From NCBI GenBank assembly GCA_030691805.1, contig JAUYDP010000397.1:1-5044 (forward strand): a stretch of 5,044 nucleotides of DNA. Reading direction: 5' to 3'. The notes below the pieces were generated by a model. That model saw only the letters and a program-made list of their open reading frames with translations. It searched no databases and was not told the origin of the DNA. A program made the translations under genes and the position numbers. Below are positions 1 to 4,801 of the stretch, in pieces. The number at the start of each line of letters is the position of its first letter. Position 1 is the first letter of the stretch. This stretch comes from Dehalococcoidia bacterium (GTDB lineage Bacteria; Chloroflexota; Dehalococcoidia; JAUYDP01).

Positions 1-273
1 GTACGGGGGTGTCCCCAACTCTCCCACATCACTAGCGCCGCTGGGCCGGGGGTACGGGGATGTCCCCAACTCTCCCACATCACTAGCGCCGCTGGGCCGG
101 GGGTTCGGGGGTGCCCCCCCCTCTCCCACATCACTGGCGCCGCCAAGCCGGGGGTACGAGGGTATCCCCAGCTCTCCCACATCACTGGCGCCGCTGGGCC
201 GGGGGTACGGGGGTGTCCCCCGCTCTCCCATATCACTGGCGCCGCCAGGCCGGGGGTACGGGGGTGTCCCCCG
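1..273. repeat. 51-bp tandem repeat array, five full units plus a partial one
   Basis: Units begin at 1, 52, 103, 154, 205 and 256 (the last about 18 bp), and the array is cut by the left edge. Units 1 and 2 differ at one base, while unit 3 differs from unit 1 at about eight. Each unit carries a short inverted repeat (G-run, TGT, C-run) and two plus-strand runs of four to five G separated by about 3 nt. The length is exactly 17 codons, so copy number can change without breaking the minus-strand glycosyltransferase frame, where a unit reads GTPPYPRPSGASDVGEL. The plus-strand frame that looks coding in units 3-5 has TAG stops in units 1 and 2. Differences between units are partly synonymous (TTG/CTG, GCT/GCC) and partly not, so strong protein-level constraint is not evident. 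Confidence 0.95.
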
Positions 274-777
274 TATATTTTTCCCCTCGGGGGGCGGGGT
301 TGGGGCCTGCTCCCCACCAACCTGGCCCCTATCCAGAAGCCTGAGCACCAGATATATCGCCAGCGCAGCCAGAAGCGCCAGCAAGCTGTACATCCTGGGC
401 ATCCGATCGAAGTAGACCAGAAAAGGAGAAACCGCCGCCAGTAGCCCGGCAATAAGCCCTCCCCAAGGACCCAACAGACGCTGACCCAGCTTATAAGTGA
501 GCGTCACCGTCAAAAGCCCGAACACAGCCGATAGAAAGCGCACCGCCAATTCAGTCAGGCCGGAGGCCGCCATCCATGCGTGCAATACATAGTAGAAAAG
601 GGGAGGGTGGCTGTCCATGGCAGTTGCCAGCGTCAGCGCCGGCAGGTCCTTGAGGGCCAGGTAAACCGACCAGGCGGCGTCGCCGGAGAGTTGCAGGTCC
701 GGCAGTCCAACGACCCTAAGGGCAAAAGCCAGCCCCAGTACCAGCAAAATCCAGCTATTACGTGGCCTGGACGTCAA
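1..777 (-). CDS. GT39/PMT-type membrane glycosyltransferase, N-terminal 259 codons (runs off left edge)
   Basis: The minus-strand frame is open from TTG 777 to base 1 and continues beyond the window. GT-C enzymes of this family move a sugar from a lipid-phosphate donor to an acceptor on the outer face of the cytoplasmic membrane. Hydrophobic segments lie near residues 9-24, 60-72, 80-97, 107-123 and 129-149. Seen family marks are GDAAWSVYLA (32-41, first external loop, Asp33), DSHPPLFYY (55-63), SPFLVYF (117-123) and PRMYSLLALL (127-136), as in PMT_2/GT39 proteins. The usual Asp-Glu pair of the first loop is Asp-Ala here. From residue 169 the frame enters five and a third copies of a 17-residue Pro/Gly-rich unit, which should be a cytoplasmic loop insert. 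TTG is chosen because it overlaps the methyltransferase stop and has an AGAGGAG site 8 nt upstream. Whether the catalytic membrane region resumes after the repeats cannot be seen, so truncation by the repeats remains possible. Confidence 0.82.
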   Translation of the reverse strand, partial: MTSRPRNSWILLVLGLAFALRVVGLPDLQLSGDAAWSVYLALKDLPALTLATAMDSHPPLFYYVLHAWMAASGLTELAVRFLSAVFGLLTVTLTYKLGQRLLGPWGGLIAGLLAAVSPFLVYFDRMPRMYSLLALLAALAIYLVLRLLDRGQVGGEQAPTPPPEGKNIRGTPPYPRPGGASDMGERGTPPYPRPSGASDVGELGIPSYPRLGGASDVGEGGAPPNPRPSGASDVGELGTSPYPRPSGASDVGELGTPPY

Positions 778-1514
778 TCCGGCTGCTCCTCTAAGGGTTT
801 CCTGGCCAGGGCAACCAGCGAGAGACCGAAGGGGAAGGAGTTCCTCTTCAACCAACAGGCCTCGGCCGCCAATAGCCTGGTCAAGATAGCGTTTATAGGC
901 CGCAGGGTTGGCCTCAGGTCAGAAGCGGCGTCACCATTACGTTCCAGCGCCCTTTTAACCAGAGCCAGCGGGAAAAGGAGGAAGTTTGCGTAGCTTACCC
1001 GCTCAACCACCATGCCCACCTCTTTGAGCTTCGCCACCAACTCCGCCGAATGGTAGCGATGCCTGGTGTGCACCATCGCGTCGTGGTGGCCACGCAGAAA
1101 ATCAAAGGCTGGCACCCGTACAAGGAGATGGCCTCCCCCCTTCAGGACCCGGTGGAACTCCCGTAGCGCTGAGAGATCGTCCACCACCGCCCGGTGGTAA
1201 AGAACGTCGAAGCTGGTTACCAGATCGAAAGACGCCTCAGGAAAAGGCAGACGGTCTACCGATGCCTGGGTTACCCTCTCCTTGCCCCGTATACGGCAGA
1301 AGTCCATGGATTCCTTGGCCAAGTCCACCCCGTACGAGTGGCCGTATTCTTCCAGAAAGTCCATTCCAGCCCCAGTCCCGCAGCCGGCGTCAAGGACCCT
1401 CCGGTTGCCGGCTCCCGCTGGTCCGAGAAAGGCCCGGTTGACCCAGCGCATCCCCACGTACCACCAGTGGGAATTTTCAAGATGGTACATCCGAAGGTAT
1501 TCTTCCTTCTCCAA
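774..1514 (-). CDS. Class I SAM-dependent methyltransferase
   Basis: This 246-residue Rossmann-fold methyltransferase has motif I VLDAGCGTG (40-48), the acidic strand-2 end GVDL (62-65, Asp64 expected to bind the SAM ribose), FDLVTSFDVLYH (96-107) and FHRVLKGGGHLLVRVPA (120-136). It belongs to the Methyltransf_11-like group whose N-terminus carries a HWWY element (16-19). The start is TTG at 1514. An ATG at residue 9 has a GGAGAAGGAAG tract upstream and is an alternative, but starting there would trim the conserved region before HWWY. A promoter lies about 30 nt upstream, and the stop overlaps the next gene by TTGA. The acceptor cannot be told from sequence; pairing with a membrane glycosyltransferase suggests a glycan or lipid-linked sugar substrate (inference). 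Confidence 0.9.
   Translation of the reverse strand: MEKEEYLRMYHLENSHWWYVGMRWVNRAFLGPAGAGNRRVLDAGCGTGAGMDFLEEYGHSYGVDLAKESMDFCRIRGKERVTQASVDRLPFPEASFDLVTSFDVLYHRAVVDDLSALREFHRVLKGGGHLLVRVPAFDFLRGHHDAMVHTRHRYHSAELVAKLKEVGMVVERVSYANFLLFPLALVKRALERNGDAASDLRPTLRPINAILTRLLAAEACWLKRNSFPFGLSLVALARKPLEEQPD
786..792 (-). promoter_or_regulatory. Shine-Dalgarno AGAGGAG deciding the TTG start of the glycosyltransferase
   Basis: On the minus strand AGAGGAG lies 8 nt before TTG 777, inside the 3' end of the methyltransferase gene. The TTG overlaps the methyltransferase TGA as TTGA (777-774), the usual arrangement for translational coupling. The site supports a start at 777 rather than at a later in-frame ATG, the first of which is residue 54, inside the family motif. 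Confidence 0.6.
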
Positions 1515-1541
1515 ACACCGACCCCCGCCCAGTCTTATTGT

Positions 1542-1570
1542 ATTCTATGGCCCGGTGTAGGGAAGGTCAA
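1542..1570 (-). promoter_or_regulatory. Sigma-70-type promoter for the methyltransferase-glycosyltransferase operon
   Basis: On the minus strand a -35 TTGACC (1570-1565) is followed by a 17-bp spacer and a -10 TAGAAT (1547-1542), each matching consensus at five of six positions. The predicted transcript start near 1535 leaves a leader of about 20 nt before TTG 1514. This makes the operon independent of the upstream reductive dehalogenase homologue. Confidence 0.55.
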
Positions 1571-1579
1571 GGGAACCTT

Positions 1580-1614
1580 TATCAGCCGTCAGCTATCAGC
1601 CGTCAGTTATCAGT
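1580..1614. repeat. 14-bp short tandem repeat (TATCAGCCGTCAGY)
   Basis: Two 14-bp copies, TATCAGCCGTCAGC (1580-1593) and TATCAGCCGTCAGT (1594-1607), are followed by a partial TATCAGT (1608-1614). Repeats of this TATCAGC/GTCAGT type occur between genes in many bacterial genomes, including Chloroflexota and cyanobacteria. It lies just upstream of the methyltransferase promoter and encodes nothing recognisable. Confidence 0.8.
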
Positions 1615-1676
1615 GCCAGGCAATTTCACCAGATTTTAGGTGCAGACTTAAAACTTGAACGTCCTGTTTTGACTAC

Positions 1677-1717
1677 AAACCCTAAACCCTAGACCCTAAA
1701 CCCTAATCCCTAAACCC
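1677..1717. repeat. Plant-telomere-like AAACCCT heptamer array, 5.9 copies
   Basis: Consecutive heptamers read AAACCCT, AAACCCT, AGACCCT, AAACCCT, AATCCCT and AAACCC. On the minus strand, which is the sense strand of the gene just upstream, this gives six GGG tracts separated by 4-nt loops, beginning about 14 nt after the stop codon of the reductive dehalogenase homologue. That spacing suits an intramolecular G-quadruplex in the 3' untranslated RNA. No stem-loop plus U-tract terminator is seen here, so the array could mark or stabilise the 3' end (inference). Confidence 0.85.
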
Positions 1718-1731
1718 ATGACTCTTAATCC

Positions 1732-2871
1732 TTATTCCTCCCAGTAGTCGTTGGGCCTCAACTGCTTGTGGTAGCCTAACAGGTCGTCGCCTTTTACAAA
1801 AAGGTCGTTGGCCCAAGGCATGTTCCTAACACTCCAGCGCACTAAGGTGTGTAGCATTCCATAGGGCTTGTTGAAGGGGCAGACCCGGATGCAGTTAGTA
1901 CAGGTGGTGCCGTTGACCGCCCAGTAATTCAAGCATTTTTCGGCGTCTATGGGCCATTTTAACACTCCGCCGTTATTGGAGATGTTGATTGGATCGGTAG
2001 TGCGATCGCCGTGGGAGATGGCCTGGCTGGGGCAGTAGCGGGCGCATTTCTTGCACTTCTCGCACATATCCAAGACCCCCAGTTCCAGGGGTGGGTCTGG
2101 CTCCAGGGGAAGGTCGGTGAGGACCTTGGCTAGCCGGACCCGTGGGCCGAACTCCCTGGTGATGAGAATACCGTTCCGGCCTAGCTCTCCCATTCCCGCA
2201 TCAATGGCCATGGGTATGTTAAGGCCCGTGTCGTTCCCTGATGGCAAGGCTGTATAACCCAGGTCGCGAATGAACTGGGCCAGAGACCCAGCGACGAAGG
2301 CCATTTGGGAATAGGCGACACCGACCGAGGCCCCCGCTATGGCCGAGGGGCTGGTGCGTACCATATCATAGTCCATCTCGATGGCTACGACGACCGCGTA
2401 TTTGATCTGGGAAGGGACCTCCATCTCCCGGTATTCACGGGTGACGAAGTGGAATGAATGGGAGTATAGCCAGCGGCGGTCCAGTTCACATATACCTATG
2501 AGGCAGGCGCCCAGGGAACTCGCTACCTTCTTCACAACCTCCGACATCCCGGCAGGGTCAGCCCCTTCCATCCTGGCGCCGGAGGGCAGCGCGTGGTAAT
2601 GGGCAGTCTCAGGAGAGTCCCAAGAATAGAGGCCATAGTCGTGGATCTGGATGCCTTTGGCGAATCCCATCTCCACGTACCAACCGGCGTTCTCCCAGGC
2701 CCGTTCCAGCAGAGTATAGCCCTCCTTGCCCTTGGGGAGGGAGGGACTCCACAGTTTCTTGCCCAACTCTTTAAGGGCGGGGTCCCAGCGGACCCGCTTA
2801 TACATATCGAACCGCTGGTCGAATTGCTCTACCGGGCCTACCAGGTATTTGTTGGTACCTTGAGTCCTCAT
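1732..2871 (-). CDS. rdhA: RdhA-family reductive dehalogenase homologue, Tat-less
   Basis: RdhA proteins are corrinoid and iron-sulfur enzymes that remove halogens from organohalides. This 379-residue protein begins directly with a mature-type N-terminus (KYLVGPVEQFDQRFDMYKR, 8-26) and has no twin-arginine signal, so a cytoplasmic location is expected. Family marks include FIRDLGY (200-206), AGMGELGRNG (225-234) and FGPRVRLAKVLTDLPL (241-256). The first cluster motif is CEKCKKCARYCP (270-281); the second uses Cys313, then CTNCIRVCP (324-332). It is shorter than respiratory RdhA precursors, largely through the missing leader. No rdhB anchor gene adjoins it. The start ATG 2871 has an in-frame TAG 15 bp upstream and no Shine-Dalgarno; it overlaps the stop of a leader ORF. 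Family membership is secure. Dehalogenation is not proven, since Tat-less members could have another reductive or corrinoid-linked role. Confidence 0.88.
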   Translation of the reverse strand: MRTQGTNKYLVGPVEQFDQRFDMYKRVRWDPALKELGKKLWSPSLPKGKEGYTLLERAWENAGWYVEMGFAKGIQIHDYGLYSWDSPETAHYHALPSGARMEGADPAGMSEVVKKVASSLGACLIGICELDRRWLYSHSFHFVTREYREMEVPSQIKYAVVVAIEMDYDMVRTSPSAIAGASVGVAYSQMAFVAGSLAQFIRDLGYTALPSGNDTGLNIPMAIDAGMGELGRNGILITREFGPRVRLAKVLTDLPLEPDPPLELGVLDMCEKCKKCARYCPSQAISHGDRTTDPINISNNGGVLKWPIDAEKCLNYWAVNGTTCTNCIRVCPFNKPYGMLHTLVRWSVRNMPWANDLFVKGDDLLGYHKQLRPNDYWEE

Positions 2872-2939
2872 GGCAGATTTACACTATGGTTCCTAGTTTG
2901 TAATTTTAATCGAGGCTGTTTCGATAGGTAGGATAACAT
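2868..2939 (-). CDS. Possible 23-residue leader peptide coupled to the rdhA homologue
   Basis: An ATG at 2939 opens a 23-codon frame beginning MLSYLSKQPRLK and ending NHSVNLP. Its TGA (2870-2868) overlaps the downstream ATG as ATGA. A strong AAGGAGGT lies just upstream at 2950-2943, with a rather short 3-nt gap to the ATG. The downstream gene has no ribosome binding site of its own, so termination and re-initiation would explain how it is translated. The peptide is basic, with no twin-arginine motif or hydrophobic stretch, so it is not a displaced Tat signal. It matches no family I know and may matter only as a translated leader. A short open frame of this length can arise by chance. Confidence 0.38.
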   Translation of the reverse strand: MLSYLSKQPRLKLQTRNHSVNLP

Positions 2940-2942
2940 ATG

Positions 2943-2950
2943 ACCTCCTT
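2943..2950 (-). promoter_or_regulatory. Strong Shine-Dalgarno AAGGAGGT upstream of the leader ORF
   Basis: A near-perfect anti-16S complement, AAGGAGGT, sits on the minus strand 3 nt before ATG 2939 and about 70 nt before the rdhA-homologue ATG. It is too far away to serve the latter directly, which is the main support for a translated leader. Confidence 0.45.
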
Positions 2951-2982
2951 GGCGTTCAAGTCAGGGGCTGAGGAAAGGTTGG

Positions 2983-3000
2983 GAGGCCACATAGGGCCTC
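2983..3000. promoter_or_regulatory. GAGGCC-N6-GGCCTC inverted repeat, candidate operator
   Basis: Perfect 6-bp arms (2983-2988 and 2995-3000) flank a 6-bp centre in the divergent region between the rdhA homologue and lepB. It lies where a minus-strand transcript driven by TTGACA (3027-3022) would begin, a typical place for a repressor site. It could equally form a small RNA hairpin in the leader. No regulator gene is in the window. Confidence 0.35.
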
Positions 3001-3027
3001 ACGTAGGCAACCAATTTCCCGTGTCAA
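3000..3027 (-). promoter_or_regulatory. Possible promoter of the rdhA homologue (TTGACA -35, poor -10)
   Basis: A perfect -35 TTGACA (3027-3022) lies upstream of the leader ORF. The best -10 at normal spacing is only TACGTG (3005-3000, spacer 16), a two-of-six match. If used, it would be weak or activator-dependent and would produce a leader of about 120 nt containing the inverted repeat and the leader ORF. Confidence 0.25.
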
Positions 3028-3092
3028 CCCAAATAAAAATGTTACCGAGGGGCCCATTTTAAGGCCTTCTGGATTTGAAGCTGGGGTTTGTT

Positions 3093-3098
3093 TATAAT
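3093..3098 (+). promoter_or_regulatory. Candidate -10 box TATAAT for lepB
   Basis: A perfect TATAAT lies 54 bp before the lepB ATG, with a start predicted near 3105. No convincing -35 lies 16-18 bp upstream; the closest TTGAAG (3075-3080) is only 12 bp away. A second box, TATAGT (3102-3107), follows. Confidence 0.35.
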
Positions 3099-3152
3099 AG
3101 CTATAGTTATGAAAGCTCGGAAGACAGGGTTTAGGGACGAGGGTATGCAGTT

Positions 3153-3749
3153 ATGAAAGGCGCCATTCGAGAGATCCTGGAGACGGTGCTCTTAACGGCA
3201 GTCGTCTTCCTGCTGGTCCATTCCCTGGTGCAGAACTTCAAAGTGGAAGGCTCTAGCATGGAGCCCACGCTTTATTCCGGACAGTACCTTCTGGTGAGTA
3301 AAGCGTCTTATCTGAGACTAGACAATGATCTGCTTGGCTTCGTTCCCGGCTTAAAGATTCCTGTTGATTTCATCCTCCAGCCTTTTGGCCAGCCTAAGCC
3401 GGGAGATGTGGTGGTCTTCCGGTATCCTCGGGATCCCCAGAAGGACTTCATCAAGCGAGTAATAGCCGGACCAGGAGACACAGTCCAGGTGAAGAACGGC
3501 CAAATCTGGGTGAATGGCCGTTTGATAGACGAGCCATACCTCCAGGACCGGCCCAGCTATACGGTGGCCCTTCAGACGGTTCCCCCTGACAATTACTTCG
3601 TCCTGGGCGACAACCGTAATAACAGCAGCGACTCGCACGTTTGGGGCCTGGTGCCTCGAGAGAACATCGTAGGCAAAGCCTGGGTCATCTACTGGCCCAT
3701 GCGAAACGTGGGCATGGTGCCTAATTATGCTCTTGCGGTCGGACCGTAA
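3153..3749 (+). CDS. lepB: Signal peptidase I
   Basis: This S26-family serine protease is membrane bound and cleaves signal peptides from Sec- and Tat-exported proteins on the outer face of the cytoplasmic membrane. The 198-residue protein has one N-terminal transmembrane segment (about 8-26). Box B, GSSMEPTL (33-40), supplies nucleophile Ser35; box D, DFIKRVIAGPGD (98-109), supplies the general base Lys101; box E is GDNRNNSSDSHVWG (152-165). Box E has SDSH where SDSR is more common. The length is normal for a compact single-anchor type. The ATG follows a GAGGG site by 9 nt. A 15-codon upstream frame (3109-3156) ends in an ATGA overlap with this start but is probably chance. No terminator is visible after the stop, only repeats. 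Confidence 0.95.
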   Translation: MKGAIREILETVLLTAVVFLLVHSLVQNFKVEGSSMEPTLYSGQYLLVSKASYLRLDNDLLGFVPGLKIPVDFILQPFGQPKPGDVVVFRYPRDPQKDFIKRVIAGPGDTVQVKNGQIWVNGRLIDEPYLQDRPSYTVALQTVPPDNYFVLGDNRNNSSDSHVWGLVPRENIVGKAWVIYWPMRNVGMVPNYALAVGP

Positions 3750-3847
3750 TCTGCTGGGATTGCGTTCTCTTAGGGTTACCACAGAGAACACAGAGACCAC
3801 GGAGAAAAAATAACGATATAGTCTCTGGTGAAAATACAACTCCCTGA

Positions 3848-3942
3848 GTGGCACAGGCCTCTGGCCTGTCTGCCCTGGCGAGACGCCTGGGCCACCCTTG
3901 CTGGGCATTTTCATGTCCCGGTGGCGCCCCGACAGGGGCATG
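3848..3942. repeat. Hairpin-rich palindromic (REP-like) element
   Basis: Several stems are packed into 95 bp. A perfect ACAGGCC-TCT-GGCCTGT hairpin occupies 3853-3869, and CCTGGCG-AGA-CGCCTGG (3874-3890) pairs with one mismatch. Both are enclosed by GTGGC (3848-3852) and GCCAC (3891-3895), giving a three-way-junction outline. A further GCCCC-GACA-GGGGC stem lies at 3927-3939 within imperfect outer arms (3912-3919 and 3935-3942). No U-tract follows, so an intrinsic terminator is not supported. It resembles dispersed palindromic intergenic elements. Confidence 0.6.
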
Positions 3943-4022
3943 GGGAACTGTGGTGAATTATGGATTACCGCAGAGCACGTGGAGACCGCGGAGAACGATT
4001 ATAATAAGTTTCTATGCACTCC

Positions 4023-4062
4023 GTGTTCTCTGTTGTGACTTGTGGACCACAACAGGGCACGC
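4023..4062 (+). other. Inverted repeat in the putative pyrE leader
   Basis: Perfect 8-bp arms CTGTTGTG (4030-4037) and CACAACAG (4048-4055) surround a 10-nt loop, with partial pairing continuing outward to about 4023 and 4062. If transcription starts after TATAAT 4000-4005, this would be the first hairpin of the pyrE leader. No PyrR-binding consensus or U-rich terminator was recognised, so attenuation is only a possibility. Confidence 0.35.
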
Positions 4063-4180
4063 AGATACATCGTAGTACAACTAGAAGAGAAAACTCTCCG
4101 CGCTCTCGGCGGTCTCCGCGGTGAATAAGACCTTCGTTCGCTGGAAAAATCTCTGGCCTGGATTTGAAAGGCATGATTAG

Positions 4181-4753
4181 TTGACCGCTCAATTTGATCG
4201 AGTAAAGCAGATCCTTATAGATACCGGCACCCTTCTAGAGGGCCATTTCCTCTTGACCTCCGGTCGCCATTCAGGCGCTTACGTCGAGAAATTTCGGATC
4301 ATCCAGCACCCGGACCACACCCAGGGGCTTTGCTCCATGCTAGCCGGAGCCGCCCGAGAGTTGAGGGTCCAGGTGGTGGCAGGTCCTACTACCGGCGGGA
4401 TCATCCTGGCCTTTGAGGTGGCGCGCCAGATGGGGGCCCGGGCCATCTTCGCTGAGAAGTCTGGTGAACGCCGGGTCTTCCGCCGCAGCCTGAGGCTATC
4501 GCCAGGCGAGCGGGTCCTGGTCGTGGATGATATCCTGACTACCGGCGGGTCCCTGAGGCTGGTGCTGGATGAGGTGGCACGCTGGGGCGCACAGGCCGTG
4601 GGAGTAGGCGTCCTGGTGGACCGCAGTGAGGCCGCGCCGGATTTCGGGGTTCCCCTGTTCTCTTGCCTGCGTTTGCCTATCTCCAGCTACGAGGCTGGGG
4701 AATGCCCTCTCTGCGGAGAGGGATTGCCCCTGGTAAAGCCGGGTGGTGGATAG
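4181..4753 (+). CDS. pyrE: Orotate phosphoribosyltransferase
   Basis: PyrE joins orotate to PRPP to make orotidine 5'-monophosphate in cytoplasmic pyrimidine synthesis. The 190-residue protein has the N-terminal family block GHFLLTSGRHSGAYVEK (21-37), GPTTGGIILAFEVARQMGA (68-86), the loop with Glu92-Lys93, and the PRPP-binding motif VLVVDDILTTGGS (112-124). It ends with a CPLCGEGLPLVKPG tail (176-189 approximately), typical of the shorter bacterial and archaeal type. The start is TTG 4181: an in-frame TAG immediately precedes it, the first ATG is residue 53, and an AAAGG site lies about 9 nt upstream. A four-codon frame ATG-ATT-AGT-TGA overlaps this TTG as TTGA, probably by chance. No other pyr gene is in the window; the next gene begins 48 bp downstream on the same strand. 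Confidence 0.95.
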   Translation: MTAQFDRVKQILIDTGTLLEGHFLLTSGRHSGAYVEKFRIIQHPDHTQGLCSMLAGAARELRVQVVAGPTTGGIILAFEVARQMGARAIFAEKSGERRVFRRSLRLSPGERVLVVDDILTTGGSLRLVLDEVARWGAQAVGVGVLVDRSEAAPDFGVPLFSCLRLPISSYEAGECPLCGEGLPLVKPGGG

Positions 4754-4801
4754 GCGTCGTTAGCGCGCCCTATCTAATCCCTATCTAAAAGCCTCACGAG
4801 A

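Larger units (their letters stand above)
3776..4125. repeat. Cluster of degenerate CACAGAGAAC/CGCGGAGA repeats in both orientations
   Basis: Most of the 431-bp spacer between lepB and pyrE is made of related GAGA-type repeats. Two direct 31-bp copies (3776-3806 and 3965-3995) match at 25 positions, both opening with TTACC and ending GGAGAA. An inverted copy lies at 4094-4125, a shorter inverted piece at 4017-4040 and a degenerate direct piece at 4044-4066. The inverted outer copies give the block a MITE-like outline, but no clear target-site duplication was found. AT-rich tracts after the direct copies contain -10-like TATAGT and TATAAT (4000-4005), so the repeats may supply promoter elements to pyrE. 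Repeats with this CAGAGAACACAGAGA core occur between genes in several bacterial phyla. No protein-coding gene is seen here. Confidence 0.75.

Noticed and set aside
1..273. CRISPR array
   Set aside because: The units abut with no unique spacers; the whole 51 bp repeats, so this is a tandem repeat.
111..344. Plus-strand open frame with WRRxAGGTGVSP repeats
   Set aside because: The same frame has TAG stops in repeat units 1 and 2. The opposite strand has a longer frame with recognisable glycosyltransferase motifs leading into the repeats.
580..993. Plus-strand ORF of 137 codons
   Set aside because: It lies antisense to the glycosyltransferase and methyltransferase genes, both of which have clear family motifs, and it resembles no known protein.
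2930..3040. Cobalamin riboswitch upstream of the rdhA homologue
   Set aside because: The minus strand has a GGGAA-ATT-GGTTG stretch faintly like the riboswitch core, but no B12-box (GCCACTG-type) or matching closing stem follows. A covariance-model search would settle it.
3127..3143. G-quadruplex before lepB (GGGTTTAGGGACGAGGG)
   Set aside because: There are only three GGG tracts, and the last overlaps the likely Shine-Dalgarno. It echoes the AGGGTTT heptamer near 1700 but is too short to claim.
3750..3775. Intrinsic terminator after lepB
   Set aside because: No stable stem followed by a T-tract is present after the stop.
3351..3941. Minus-strand ORF of 196 codons
   Set aside because: It is antisense to lepB and extends into repeat DNA, with no family motifs.
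3965..4192. Small ORFs in the lepB-pyrE spacer (also 3848-4075 on the plus strand)
   Set aside because: They consist of translated palindromic and GAGA-type repeats, lack convincing ribosome binding sites and show no protein motifs.
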